NCBI RefSeq assembly: GCF_039555335.1
Contig: NC_092647.1
Coordinates: 5,425,608 to 5,489,607 of the forward strand
DNA length: 64,000 nt
Source: Amphiura filiformis
Taxonomy: Eukaryota; Echinodermata; Ophiuroidea; Amphilepidida; Amphiuridae
Reading direction: 5' to 3'
How positions within the stretch are numbered: the first letter of the stretch is position 1; every line of letters begins with the position of its first letter. The position numbers and the translations under genes are program-made. The notes beneath the pieces are model-generated. The model had not been told where the DNA came from and did not search any database. It worked only from the letters and a program-made list of their open reading frames with translations. Below are positions 22,852-36,247 of the stretch, piece after piece.

Positions 22852-25800
22852 ATGAACAGATTATATTTTCCTCCTTGTCCTTGAGTTTTTCAGCATTATA
22901 TTTCGTTGCCACAAGGTAAACTGTTTTCACCATTACTATTATTATTTTTTTTTTTTGGTGGTTGTTGAAAATTGTTTGTCATGTGAAGGTAACTTAAGTT
23001 GTCAGTACACCATTGCAGCTGACAAATCTGGGGCCTGTACTCGGATTGGCAATTCTATGGACACATGGAGACGAACACCCATGTTCCCACCACGCATCCA
23101 TGACTACGCAACAGCAAGGAGGTTACAGGCCCAGCAGGTGCTTGCAATTACGCATACAGATCTAAAATAGAACATTTTGTTCGTTTAATTGCCCATCCGA
23201 GTATAGTGCACAAAGACTTGCCAATTGATCTCAACCCAAGGTGGAGGAGCTTCAGCAACTTGGAATGAAACCAAACTTAACATCAATTAAAAATCATTTC
23301 AAAACACAATGATCTTATCAGGATTCATAACATTTTTGATACATCGGAATTCCAAAATGTGTAGTTATGTTGGTTTTGGACACGATTGGTTAAATGTTAG
23401 TGGAATGCAGGCCTTGGCTGATAGATGCTAAGGGAACAAATCACAAGTAGGGGCATACTAGGCCACCGGGCCAGGGGGAAAAATGTCCAAAACGTCCAGC
23501 TGACCAGGACAAATACCTAAAACCCGATCTAAAGGAAGATGCTCATTACAATTTTTGGTCAATGTTGTCCTTGTATTTCGAGCCAGGGTCTTGCCCCCCT
23601 GCAACTCCCCCTCTTCCCGGTCAGTATACCTCTGATTAAAAGATTGCTGTTGATCTCAATATAAATTTGAGTGGATTTAACATTCAAATCATTGCATGAT
23701 TACTATTACTCTAACAACCGAGAAAGAATTTTGTTGTTACTTGTCAGTATTAAATTTCAAGTCTAGCCTCGTCACATAAAACTTCCCCTTCCTGAAAAAA
23801 GTATTCAAGTATTTCGTGCAAGTTTTATAATTTGTTTTACTCATACTTGGAGTAGATTGTATTTCTTTACAATGTGTTATTATCAGTGGCTGAGGCTCAT
23901 TAACGCAAGTGTTGCCAAAACTTTCCAGTACCGAGGAGTGGTGAATTGGCTCACCAGGCTACTATGAATGATTCTCAAGTAGCCCAATTTTAACAACTCC
24001 AAAAACGCACCCAATTTGGGTGGTTGTACCCAATTTAGAACATATAACCCATATCCACTTGGGCGGAAGAGTGCTTCAATGATAAAACTGCTGGTACTTA
24101 CTTTTGGCAGGTTCAAAACCCTTTCTAAATCAGCCAAATAGAAAAAAAGTTTACTACCGCAGTCTTACACATACAAAAGGCAAGTCGCTGCACAAGTTTC
24201 TGAGCGATCCTCAGTAGCCCTAAATCGTGGTGTTGGCATCACTGATTAACTCCACACTGTGTAGTAGCACTAATGGGCTATTCCAGTTGAAATCCATACA
24301 CCCCTATGGAAGACATGACCTTAATATTCCACACAGGGAGTGTGAATTTCAAATGGGGTGACTCCATTTGAAATCTTTTTTTCATTTGGCCGATTTAGAA
24401 AGGGTTTTGAACCTGGAAGAGGAAGAGACTACTCATACTTAAGTTAATTCTATTAAGGGTCAGTGCACCATAACCTTTTTGCAAAGAGCTTACGATCATT
24501 AACATCTTGTATTTATTTAAGAGCAAGTAAAGAACACTTGTTTTGTCATGTAACTGCAAAACCTGTGTGAAAGGTAACTGGCACTCCAACAACCTTGATG
24601 TTTATAACACAACTGGATTGATGTTATTATGTGGGCATTTATCATTGTTATCCATTGTTCTTGGCAATGTATTTCCTGCCTTAAATGCTAATGACACATG
24701 TTGCCAATCACATCAAAACAATGCAGCTGTCATCAATTGTTTTGAAGCTACTCAGAGCTATTCCTGACCAAATCTTTACGGTTCCAAACTTGTCTGATGG
24801 TGAACCGCTAAAAACAGACTAATTGCTGCATGTTCCTGCATGCAGGGGATGCAGGTTTTTGTTTTTCAATTTTATTTATTTTCTAGATATTAAAGTGGGG
24901 ATTATGAGGTCTGCTCATGTTTGAACAGAAATTTGTTTGCTTCACCTGCACCAGTGTGACTTGAGAATTGAAAAGAGCGTGCAACGCCAAACGTGAAGTA
25001 TGGAAATATATTGGGTTGAGAGCCCCCTGAATCAGAATATATTGATGTTACATAATAGTATGACTATAGGGGTGTGAGAGTGCTTGAGTAGATCACTGCA
25101 GGTTCAGTTTCTATCTCAGCAACACATTCTGTTCTGTTGCGCAGTTGTAATTTTGTATTCTCGTTTTAAGTAGTGTGCGTATCCAAGTTTGCTGCTACTT
25201 CATAGCGCGGGTGTTTTAGAAGCATTTATTTCAGTTTATGCCGTTTTTCAGTTTTGGGTGGTCAAGTAAGTTTGTTTATAGTGGGAAGGAATCAACACCA
25301 GGTTGGCATGGGATAGCTAGACTTCATGGCACAGTGCGTGCTTGTCGTTTTTCAGCAATAAACCGACATCAAATGCAATATCTGTTATTACTATGGAGTG
25401 TGATGTAAGGATAGTTATAATAGGGGTAGCAAAGAAATCTTGATGGTGTGCATCATTTGTTGTACTGGCTCCACTTATTCTACCTGTGTGGTATTTGTTA
25501 TGTTGCAACTGCCGTGTTTCGATGTGATGGGTGATTTATTTCTAACATGACATGCCCATTATGTTAATCCATCATCAATGCAAAATATGTTTTGTAAAAA
25601 GCCAATATTGTGACTTATATGTCAGAAATAAGTAGCAGTACCATATCTATTACAAGCGGCCCATGAATTTTATCTACTTTATAGATATACAATGTTAATT
25701 ATCAACACTTTGATAGAAAAATTCTTGGTGTAGAGTATTGACGGGGAAATGTTATTCATATCAATAGCAACAGCTAATATGCATCTTTTGAACAATATTA

Positions 25801-26320
25801 GTATATAGCTTTGCACAGTGTCAACACAACACCATATAGCACTTCCTCCATAACATATCTGTATGTACTTTAATTGTGAATGTTCAAACAGCACCAGAAC
25901 AGATACAGGGTGAATCATAATGATATATACTCACCAGCTTTGTCATCTAATGAAACGCTGGTTTCTTCTAAATTCAGCATTAGATCCTCACATAAAATGA
26001 CATAAATCTACAAATAAGGTGGATGTTATACTGCATTTTGATGTGGCAGTCTTGGCCATGCTCACTGGATATTGATGGGTACCAGATCATTGTGATACAC
26101 CTTGTAGGTGTAAGCCACTCTATACTCTTAAAAATTGCAAGATATAATAATCAAGTATGCCTCCTCTTCTTCCATGATCAACAGATAGCTTTAATGTCTC
26201 CTTCATGCTTTATTAGCCTCATGTCCAATGCACCATGCTGGGAGAGTGCAAATATTATATCCATATAATTTCCTAGTCGGTACCGAGTATCAGTGGTCTC
26301 ACTGGAAATTGAACTTGGGA
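22852..26320. other. Intergenic stretch, no gene recognised
   Basis: Short open frames only, without codon structure or family similarity. Contains one GGGCTATTCCA-family copy at about 24273-24385. The proximal part may be 3'UTR of the carrier gene. Confidence 0.5.
24273..24385. repeat. GGGCTATTCCA-family repeat copy
   Basis: gggctattccagttgaaatc, cctatggaagacatgacctt and atttcaaatggggtgactcc match the copy at 2.25 kb nearly base for base. Confidence 0.85.
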
Positions 26321-26556
26321 TCTTATAGATGAGTTGACCTCAATGTTTATCAACAAAGGCAAGAGGCTGGTATATCGATATGGTTGAGTGAACTCCATGC
26401 AACCACAACACTGTTCAATAGCCTTACTGTGATGTGGCGGGAGTGGCTGAACAAAATATGATGCATGCGCATACTGCCAGGCAAAAACAATGGAAATTGT
26501 GATGATGCGTGCGCATATTGCTAGGCATTGACGTCAGAAGTCAACTCATCTATAGA
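26321..26556. mobile_element. MITE with internal direct repeat
   Basis: The ends read cttatagatgagttgacctc and, reversed, gtctatagatgagttgactt. Inside, gatgcatgcgcatactgcca and gatgcgtgcgcatattgcta are a direct repeat about 50 bp apart. Confidence 0.75.
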
Positions 26557-28129
26557 CATAGGCAATAATACCATTGCACCAGTGACACTTCTCTGTGTAA
26601 GTCTGGGGTTCAACTTTACAAATACCTGCAATATCATGTCAAAAGTGCCAAAATCGTTGTTACATGTTCAAATCAAAGTGTGCAATTAATGCAGAGTTGA
26701 CCCTGTGGACATACGTGGTGTTGTTAGCTTGCTGGACATGCATATTAAAACAAGTTCTCTAAAAATTTGCAATAGATGCAACACAATGCAGCAGCATGTA
26801 TAAATAGTAAATATGTATGTGGATTATGCTGTTGTGCATCCGGATGGCCGGGTATGGATGGGCAGGCTCATATGATAAGATCCAGTACACATAAGTTCTG
26901 TGTAACAGGTGTGATACACATGTATACAATAATTCAAAATCAGTCACAAATTAATACCTCTGATGAAACTAGTGTGCTTTGGCAAACTAAACTATTGGAC
27001 CCTCTTTTTTTCCCAAGCTGCCACATGCCAGCTAGGGTTAAATTAATTTTCAGGCCATTTGGTGGGCACGGCACTTGAAATGTCACACTAATTTACCAAA
27101 ATCAGTCCAAAATATAACTGAGACATAATTGGTTCAAAATTTCTGAATTTTATCAAAAATTCATCTTCAAAAACTTATTTGTTGATTTTGTAGCAAAGGT
27201 CACCGAAAATGTGCTAAAACTAATGTTTTACCTGCTCAAGCGTAATAGTAGCCCAAAAGGTGTGAAATCTGGGGCCATTGTTGTAGGATGATAGTTAAGT
27301 TCTCCTAATTGGGCTACCAAATTGTGGGCATGGCAACTCTAATACTAACACTATAGAACAATGAATGAGTGAGACACCTGCTATTGTGGTTCCATCACCA
27401 TCATGTTCTATTGTCTGAGTAATTAAAGTAAAAGGAGAAGGGTTCAATACAACCATTATGTTTTGATGAATCCAAGTGTGTGCAAATATCGGATCCAACA
27501 CATAATAATGATAAAATTGGATGCTTTACGTTTTAAGATAGTGGACTCTACTACGTCTCATCCAATATTTTTAAACTCATAGTTTGAGCAATCCAATTTT
27601 ATATCAGACATTGGATAAAAAAATAGTACTGTTATAGTTTGGATTAAGAACTTGAGTTTGTATGGGGAGAGGCAAAATCTAGTATACAATGTAAACAAGC
27701 TTCTATATGATGAAATGATATTTTATTTAACAAGTTTTGAATATCTTTTGAAGTATCTATGTATTATATGTTGTACAAGCACAGATATCTGTATCCCTGT
27801 ATGTATACTAATGAACAATCCTGAGATGGGTAATGTACATACTCTTGTTTATAGAAAAGAAAGACTTTATTCAATATATTTGTACATGTATGATATGTTT
27901 TTAACTGATATAATATGAGAATTGATTGTAACTCATTTATTACTATTAAACAAAATCCACAGACTGGCAGGTGGTACAATGTACAGCAAATTTCACATTA
28001 GAAAGCAGTGCTAGAAATAAGCTGCAATCTTTTATAGCCATTTGGGCCCTTGCATGTATGGGTTTTAAATCTACAGACCGTCAACAATTTTCATGGGCCC
28101 CAAGCTCAAATTGAAGATCTGAGCGCAAG
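26557..28129. other. Intergenic, no gene recognised
   Basis: Low-complexity AT-rich sequence with short frames only. ccaattttat/ataaaattgg words recur near 27.5-27.6 kb. Confidence 0.5.
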
Positions 28130-28352
28130 AAGACCGTAAGTCCACTTGGCCCCTCAATATGTATACACTACTAAAGTTACATATAGTTTCTTAGGGTTTT
28201 ATGTTTAATACATGTTCTAGGGTCAAAACCTAATGAAAGGTTGTGAAAGATCTCTTTTGGCCCCTGAACATGTATAAAACATTACCAAACTATACGAAAC
28301 TATACGCAACTTAAGTGTATACATGTTGAGGGGCCAAGTGGACTTGGTCTTG
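28130..28352. mobile_element. MITE-like inverted repeat
   Basis: Arms of about 37 nt: agtccacttggcccctcaat at the left and its near-exact reverse, ttgaggggccaagtggactt, at the right. Confidence 0.8.
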
Positions 28353-29259
28353 GTGTTAGATTGGTCCATATTTGTGTGACACTTTGTCAGACTTGCAAAT
28401 CAACAGCATGTAATGCCATGGATTGATATTGAAGTCCGCATTGAGTCCATCTGGCTGACTTTGGCATCAACATTTCACAGGTCCTCAATCAGGATAACAG
28501 ATTTGGCAGACCTGTAGTGGTTATCACAGGCTTTTGGTTTGAGAGGACCCACCTTATTTCAAGCACTGTTGGAATGTATGAGTCAAGTAACTTTGACAAG
28601 AAATGGGCTCGAGTTTGCGATCCTATCAGTTAGATTCTGCTGGGATCGAAAGCTCGGCATTGGATCAAGATTCTGCTATACGATAAAAAGTTGTGCCACT
28701 AATTGGTGAAGTTTCAGACAGCCCATCTTTTTCTGTTCAGTGTTACCCAGAAACTCAAGATTTGTACTGTGTCCTATTTCCTGAACTCTGGCACAAGTGT
28801 CTGAATCCAGTTGTGATGCGAACAAGGAGATAAGTCATTAGTTAGGCGATACTAATTTTCATTCTCTTATTTGATATTCAGAAGTTTTCGGGGAATGTGA
28901 TTTCTGACAATTTTTTGAAAGCAGGACCATGCGGTCAAAGAACACCTGGTTTGTAGGTCTAATGTGAAATTAGCTGTACAATGTCACATCATTTGTTATG
29001 CTCACATACTTTTTTTTAAGATCTGAAAGATACTCTATAGATCATTGTATACAGTACATAAGGTTTCCTACATGACTTCACAGCACATGTTACCAAGTGG
29101 ACATATGGTCCATATGGTCTGTCGCCCTGCAGGTTGGTATCCCATACCAACAGAGAGCGTACCAAATGTAAACACATGTCTTGTCAACGCATATGGTAAT
29201 TGGATGTAGATCTAAGATGTGTCATGTAGAAAACCCTCATGTATGCTAATAGAAAAACA

Positions 29260-29490
29260 CTTTGGAAATGAATTTAATACTGAGACTTACTATTTGTGGT
29301 GTTGCATGTGGAACCACCAGACAGCATTAGGCAGCTGACCTGTTGGACTAGTCACATGATAGACAGCTAGGTATCGTCTTGATGAATCGGAGTCCAACGG
29401 GTTAATTGCCAGTTGAAGTCTGGTGGTTCCAGACCAACGTCGCAAAGTTGCAAAAAGTAAGTTCCAGTATTAGATTTATTTCCAAAATTC
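29260..29490. mobile_element. MITE-like inverted repeat
   Basis: gtggaaccaccagac pairs with gtctggtggttcc, and the outer parts (taatactgagacttac, reversed taatactggaacttac) also pair. About 225 bp. Confidence 0.75.
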
Positions 29491-30236
29491 TGTTTAAAAC
29501 TACTGGATAACTTACAAACAGTCACTCATTTGCTAATAGTATTACTTTGTTGTTTTAAATATCATGTGTCTGAAGTTCTGCTACGGGTTTTCTTTGCATG
29601 TTATATAGACATTTGAGGTGATTGCTCTTTTGTAAATGTAGTGAATAATTTCTATTGCTGTGTATTTACAGTATTTATCAAGGTTAACGTCCTTGCATTT
29701 GCTGTGCATATGCAAGCCCATGCAATGCATTCATTCATTAAGTTACAGACAATTTATGTTGCAATCCTTGTCTTTGTGGTGTGCACCAAAGTGATAGCAA
29801 TGAGTTTTACCTGAGCCTGGCATACACAAAGCAGGTGCACCGGACCTATTGGTGCAAGTGGCTTGTGTATTAACTATTTCGGGTGTGTCTTATCAAAACC
29901 ATTTTGTGGTCCTTTTTCACAAATTTTAAAATCTAACATTTAAAAATTACACCTTGCTGAAAGTGAAAAATTGGAGCTAGAATTGAATTAATAATATTTT
30001 TTTTGGGGGGGGGGGGCTACAACAATCTACAGTTGTCAGACTGACACGTATCAACTTGTTCTACCTTGTTCCTGTAAAACCTTTCCATTTTTTTTTTAAT
30101 TTTTAGATTGTGAATTATACAAGTACAATTTACCCATGAATACAACACAATAGAATTTTTACTTGGCTATCTGCATGGTGAAATTGGACATCAATCTTTC
30201 AACTTGAGTTTGTATATTGTTACCATAACACACACA
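29491..30236. other. Intergenic, no gene recognised
   Basis: AT-rich sequence with a T/G homopolymer run near 30000-30016. Confidence 0.5.
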
Positions 30237-30357
30237 CAGGCGTAGCAAGTGGGTGGACAGGGCAGAAAGGAAAATGAAGCAAGGGGGAAAGGGGCTGATA
30301 AAAGATGCCCGCACTGCTTCTTGTCCATAGGCCCCTGAGGCTCTTGTTACGCCCCTG
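30237..30357. mobile_element. Short hAT-like MITE
   Basis: Ends CAGGCGTAGCAAG and, reversed, CAGGGGCGTAACAAG, the hAT-type CAG-N-GGCG terminus. The flanks match only imperfectly over 8 bp within a CA run, so the target duplication is uncertain. Confidence 0.6.
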
Positions 30358-30918
30358 AACGCACATAAGCAATGATATCCGTATACTCATTTGAGTTGTA
30401 GTAAACAGTGAGATTTTAATGATTGGTTTATAGAAGTGATTTCCAACATAGCCAAGATTATTAATTAATCAATACTGAGCCTGTTTCAGAAATGTAAAAT
30501 ATCCAGTACTGAATCAAGGAGAGACCTCGAACAATCTGCTATTACTATACCTTGTTTCGTTCCGATCCATCCGTCCTCTTTAAGATACTGTTTGATATAT
30601 CTCAGATTGTTATACACTCGCAAACAATACTATTGAATAGCCTTCAGCAAAATGCAATGCTTAAATATTGTTCCGCAAAAATGTTCACCGGCATGATTTT
30701 TAAGATCAATTATCTACACAATAGTTGATGTTTAAGTAATTGAAGCGATATGTAGTAGATGAAATTTTGATGTGTTTGTTTGTTGTGGGTTCACAGCACA
30801 GTTTGCCCCTTTTCAGTTTACACCTGATAATTTATATAATCGGTCGTGATTATTAAATTAGGATAACATGTAGTTCAATTCATGCTTTTATCAATTTGAA
30901 GCATTTGAGCTGTCGATA

Positions 30919-31064
30919 ACTGAAAACCGAATTAAAAAGACCAGTTTGCGTCAGATGTCAAGGCAACAGCGCTTTGTGATTGGTTGCTGACCTGTGCAGT
31001 ACTGCATTTTTGGTCTGGTTGACAGGACGTTATACAAACTAGTCTTTTTAATTCAGTCTTCAAG
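30919..31064. mobile_element. Small MITE
   Basis: ctgaaaaccgaattaaaaag at the left pairs with the reverse of the right end (ttgaagactgaattaaaaag), continuing into gaccagtttg/gactagtttg. Confidence 0.7.
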
Positions 31065-31579
31065 TATACCTGTTGCCTACACTTACAGCACACTGATACT
31101 TTCAATGAAGGTGCACTGAAGCACCCAGTGGTTATTCAAGTTCTGAACCCTGTGTGTTACTACTGTTGGTTTGATGTAGAGAATGCATGCAATAGGATGA
31201 TCTGGATTGGGGCACTTAAAATCGTAGGCCGACTCGATTTAGATGTCCTAAACCCATACTAGATTGTATGCAATATGAATATTATTTTGTTTACAGAATA
31301 CGTTTTGTATGAAATTGATTCATGTTTGCATTTTTTAACAAAAACGTTTTGGTTGATTCTCAATAGCCGAAGTATTAGTAACCGACATTGCTGAATGTTG
31401 TTTACTAGTATTTTAAAAACGCATTACTGCCAAAAACATGTACATTTTGAGAAAAAAGATACTGAATAAAGAATTTTTATTTAAATTTAAATTTTGAATC
31501 TTGTGTTATTTAAATAGACTGTCTACAGACATAAAATACTGTATATAAATTCATATGTAGGCATGTGCCTATTTATGAC

Positions 31580-31909
31580 CAGTGGCGTAGATTTCTTTTT
31601 GACATTGGGGGATGGGGCTGGAAAAAATTTCTTGAAATATAGTGAATCTGGCACCTTTTTGCGACAGAATAAGTTTATGGTACAAATGCGCACGAAAAGT
31701 TTTGCCATTTTGAAGCTAAACTGATGAAATATTGTGCAAAAGTGGAATAAAACCTTGGCTTTGAGGGGCTAAAATAGTCGAATATGAGGTTAATTTGGTC
31801 AGAAACCTGCATACAGGCATCAACATTGAGGGGATGATTGTATGGACCATCCCCTCGTGGCAATAATATTGGGGGGATTTATCCCCCACCCCTTGGATCT
31901 ACGCCTATA
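31580..31909. mobile_element. hAT-like MITE, about 330 bp
   Basis: The left end CAGTGGCGTAGAT corresponds to the reverse right end TATAGGCGTAGAT. Flanks TTTATGAC (31572-31579) and TTTACGAC (31910-31917) agree at 7 of 8 positions, as expected of an old hAT target duplication. Confidence 0.65.
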
Positions 31910-32130
31910 TTTACGACTTGCTCGGACAGGGACAATTTTGTAGGGTAGGTTGTTGAAGTTTTTGATTGTTTTTTAATTTACAAATATCTGTAACACAGAT
32001 ATTTGTAAAAGAAAAAAATGATAAAGTTAAACAGACTACAGTAAAAATTTGTTCTTGTCCGAGCAACTCGTTAATAGGCACATATGCTTATATACAAATT
32101 TTTACAGTATATGGCTTACATTTTGATATT

Positions 32131-32282
32131 CCAGTCCATACACACCCCCTATGGGAGTGTAGATTTCAAGTGTAGTCACCCCTTCAGGTAATCTCATTTG
32201 AAATTCACATGGCCTATGTGAAAGATTAAGGTCATGTCTATCATGGGGGGGGTGTATGGATGTCAACTGGAATAGCCCATTA
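32131..32282. repeat. GGGCTATTCCA-family repeat copy, reverse-oriented end present
   Basis: tccatacacaccccctatgg on the left and tgtcaactggaatagccca on the right form the inverted ends of the family. Confidence 0.8.
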
Positions 32283-32410
32283 TTTTGTTTGTTTGTTTGT
32301 TACTTTTTCACTTTCAAGATCGCATTTGCAAATAATGCTAATCAGTGCGAGTATAAAAGAAAAGTGGGTTCTATTCAATGCAATGATCTAAAGTGGGGGA
32401 CAAAAAATTG

Positions 32411-32690
32411 CATTCGTAAAGGCCCCTACAGACTTTTTATTCGATGTCGAATATTTGATGCAACATTTCATCATTCTAACGAATGTTTGATGACATGAAT
32501 CAACAATACATGCCCACCAGATATTCTATATAACATATTATCAATTTTACGTCATCAAACATTCGTTAGAACTTTTAATGTTTAAAAACATTACTGGAAA
32601 TATAGTGGGAATAGATTAGATAACTTAAGACATGTCACGTCAAAAATTCTACGTCGAATACTCAAAGTCTGTAGCGGCCTTAATAGTAAA
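32411..32690. mobile_element. MITE with ends around aggcc-ctacagac
   Basis: taaaggcccctacagacttt at the left and, reversed, taaggccgctacagactttg at the right. Inner arms atttgatgcaacatttcatc and catcaaacattcgttagaac also pair in part. Confidence 0.75.
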
Positions 32691-33084
32691 AAATATATAG
32701 CGACACAATTTTAATACACTACGTATTGCGTGAGGAGTGATGTAATATGATACACTTAAAAAGCAATGTAGAACAATAGTATTTGTAACACATCCCGTAC
32801 GAATTGCTCAAGGTGTCGAGTTTAATTTACACACAATCTCGATACAAATATTAACCTCAGTATTGTTTTTTCATCTGAATTAATCAAATATAGCTCAAAT
32901 ACAAGTCGGTGGAAATGCAATATTTTTTTTTAATATCGTATTTCTGTATAAAAAAAAAAAAAAGCAGTTGATAATTTACTCAAAACGGGACTTTTGTGTT
33001 TTGGAATTGAACAAATCGAGTCCCAGAAACATGATGTGTGGTGCAGTGCATAGTATCCAATAACACCCACAGAGATGCAAGCTT

Positions 33085-33579
33085 TTTTTAAATCCAAATT
33101 TGATATTTTTGATATATAACAGTCCTCGAAGTAAATTTTATAAATCTAATGATATATTCTTAAAGTGTATGTAGCTGGGAGGAAAAGCCGACGATCAATT
33201 GAAAATTTTGACCTTTCATATTGAAGATATGGATTTTTTTCCCAAAAAGACCTCATTTTTTTTTTTTTTTTTTGGGAAAAAATCCATATCTTCAATATGA
33301 AAGGTCAAAATTTTCAATTGATCTTCGGCTTTTCATCCCACCTACATACACGTTAAGTATAAATCATCAGATTTATAAAGTTTACTTAGAGTACTGTTAA
33401 ATAGCAAAAATATCAATTTTAATGATTTGCCATAAAATATGTATTACATTGCGAATTTCAAAAAATCAAAATTATTCGATATCAGAATGACATTCTTCGT
33501 ATTCAGAATGCAATTCGATATGTCTGATGTGCTATAATGTCCCAAAATAAATACTGTCCAAACGTTCATACCCCTTCCC
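33085..33579. mobile_element. TTAAGGG palindromic MITE, 5'-truncated copy
   Basis: Shares with 53267-53923 the central palindrome (gaagatatggatttttt and its reverse across a T run), the block aaaagccgacgatcaattga and the right end ccctTTAA-type boundary (TTAA 33580-33583). The outer left arm is missing. Confidence 0.85.
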
Positions 33580-33583
33580 TTAA

Positions 33584-34779
33584 GAGTAGTATCTTTCCTT
33601 CTTGTTCCCTTTTTTTTTTAATTTCCCGAGGCATGGCAGATAGGATTAATGTTTGCAATTATGTTGTAGCTGTTCGGAACTTCACACCAACATTAAAAAT
33701 AACTGTTTTTGATAGCAGCATACTGTAAATGGAGTTGTATTTGTTTTTATGTTTGTTGTTTCCCGGCAAATTCCTCAGGCAATTGTGAGAATTCTCCAAT
33801 TCACAAATATTTGATATTAAAATTAAAACCGTAAAGATATCGCCACTTAACTCGCTAGCTCATATAAATGTTCTCGAACAGCGCCGTTGGAATTACACTC
33901 CACTCATCAGCGTTGTTGTTTTCAGTCGTGGTCAGATACTAATTGAATAGTACTTTTAAATCAAATCATTCCGCTCAGAGAAAATAAGTAAAGCTAATTA
34001 CTCCGCTCAGATCCAATAACATTTATACGTAAAACAAATTATTAATGTATTGTGCACGTAACTAACGGAAACATTTGTGCGAAGATGAAAAATGTAAAGG
34101 TTGCCGCGTGTTTTATTTCATTTGGCAAGCTAAATTCCGTCCGTTTTAGTTTAATTGACAAAATAATTAGCTAAAATTAAAATACATTTGAAATACGGCC
34201 TAATAATTTCTATACTAAGAGGTAGACTGTTCACTTTATCTGTTGGAAATTACTTTTCCTGCGATTTAATATCCTTTTCTAACGTTTTGAATTTGATAAC
34301 ATTCAGAAAACATTTGGGAAAACTTATGCACAAAATTCTAACATAATGTTACTAAGTGTTAACAAAATTATTTTGCAAATTGTGTTTGCCAACAAATACA
34401 TTTTTTGCAACAACATTTTGACAAAATTTTAAATGTTGTATTTTTTATCAAATAAAACATTAAAGGATGTTTTCATGACTTTAAACTCAATATTTCAATG
34501 TTATAAAACGTTTTTACCAAAGCTGAAACGCGTTTAAAACACGTTTGATAAAGTTTTAAAAACATTTTTGTATTACCATCGATGCTTTTATTGTTGATTG
34601 TATTATTAAACATATAGTTGAATACCTTCCATGAAAACCATGATTAAGTGTACTTGAAAGACTATTTGGAGAGTTGATTTTGGCTCATCTTTCACACACA
34701 AGGAAGAACAATCTGCTGGCAATAAAATGCTGGGTCTAACTAATTTTTGTAAAAAATTGGAGTTGGGCCCTTCTTCCAC
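33584..34779. other. Intergenic, no gene recognised
   Basis: AT-rich sequence with recurring acattttg/aaacgtttt words near 34.3-34.6 kb; no coding evidence. Confidence 0.5.
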
Positions 34780-35118
34780 TCAGGTATTCAATTGTATGTA
34801 ATGTATGAACCAATAAGGTAAGGTAGGTAAAGGAGACGATACTGTATAAACAGTGATCGGAGTGCCCATCTCTCTTTCATTGGCGATTGGCCAGACTCCT
34901 CCATGTAATATTGCTATAGGGGGGTCGTTACCCCTCCTCCAAAGCGAGTCTGTTACCTTCCCAGCATTTAAGAATGCCGGTACCCATTTATACACCTAAG
35001 TGGAGAGAAGTAATCGAGATAAAGTGCCTTACTCAAAGGCACAACACGATGACTTCGCCGGGGCTCGAACCCGCAACCTTCGAATTATGAGTCGGAGCCC
35101 GTTTCGCTCGGCCACCGT
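34780..35118 (-). mobile_element. tRNA-derived SINE, minus strand
   Basis: Read on the minus strand it begins with a tRNA-like head: A-box ggtggccgagcg, then B-box ggttcgagcccc about 40 bases later. A body follows with taaggcactttatctcgatt and gtgtataaatgggtacc. The apparent open frame on the minus strand is a by-product. Confidence 0.75.
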
Positions 35119-35289
35119 GAACCAATATCATTGTACTGTTGCTTTTGATCAATCGATATTTTACCAATATCAGGTATCGAACCGCTACGGACTGTCGATC
35201 TCAAGTTCGAACAGATTTGGCTGCGTTCCTAATTATGCCGTAAATTTCTACTGAAAACAAAATAGTATGTGACCATGGTGACGGAGAAT

Positions 35290-36247
35290 AATACTAGACT
35301 TAGCTGTGGTCTAAGACCACGAACACAGCCGTGTTGTGACCCCTTAATGACCTTTGACCCCAAAATATATGAAAACGCCATAGATATTGCCTAATGTCAA
35401 TGCATGTGCACGTGGCATTGCTTTGCCATGTTATTTGTGGCCGAGCGGCATTTTGAATGTTTTTCGTCTCAGACCGGAAGTGACCCCTTAATGCCCTTTG
35501 ACCCCAAATAAAAAAATACCACATATACATTGGGTAAACACAATGCATGTGTTAAAATACCGTCACTCTCCTATGTTTTGTTTAGCTAATAAAATTTTTT
35601 GAAGGTATTTCGTTTTATACCGGAAGTGACCCTTTAATGACCTTTGACCCCAAATCTGTGTACACCCCTGTAGACACTGGGTAATGACAATGCATGTGTG
35701 TAAGTGGCGTCACTGTCCTACATAATTTGTGGGAGAAGATGCATTTTAAAGGTATTTCGTTTTATACCGGAAGTAACCCCTTAATGAGATTTGACCCAAA
35801 ATAAAAAATACCACATATACATTGGGTAACCACAATTTATGTGTGAACATACCGTTACTGTCCTATGTTTGTTTAGCTAATAAAAATTTTTTGAAGGTAT
35901 TTCGTTTTATACCGGAAGTGACCCCTTAATGACCTTTGACCCCAAATCTGTGTACACCACATAGACACTGGGTAATAACAATGCATGTGTACTAGTGGCG
36001 TCGCTGTCCTACCTAAGTTGTGGGAGAAGATGCATTTTTAGTTGAAATCACGTTTTTGACCCCTGTGTGACCTTTGACCCCACGAGTTTCATGTGACATG
36101 TAGGGGCACGGTCAATGATCATTATGACCAAGTTAGGTCAAAATCGATGTAAGCATGTGAGTGCTAGAGCAAATGTAAAGGTTGACAGAAAGAAAGAAGA
36201 ACCTGTAAGAAAAAAGACACAGCCGTGACGTTAGTCACGGCTGTGTA
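35290..36247. mobile_element. Pearl/Helentron-like non-autonomous element with tandem core repeats
   Basis: Between cacagccgtg (35324-35333) and a terminal palindrome (36217-36246: acacagccgtga then tcacggctgtgt) lie about five core units starting near ccttaatgacctttgacccc, spaced about 145 bp. Two unit types alternate: one with ctgtgtacaccnc, one with aaataccacatatacattgg. A short GAAA microsatellite precedes the 3' palindrome. Core repeats, then microsatellite, then 3' hairpin is the plan of bivalve pearl elements and related Helentron derivatives; homology is inferred from architecture only. Confidence 0.65.

Noticed and set aside
35035..35118. tRNA gene on the minus strand
   Set aside because: Good A and B boxes, but followed by a SINE body with no tRNA 3' end.
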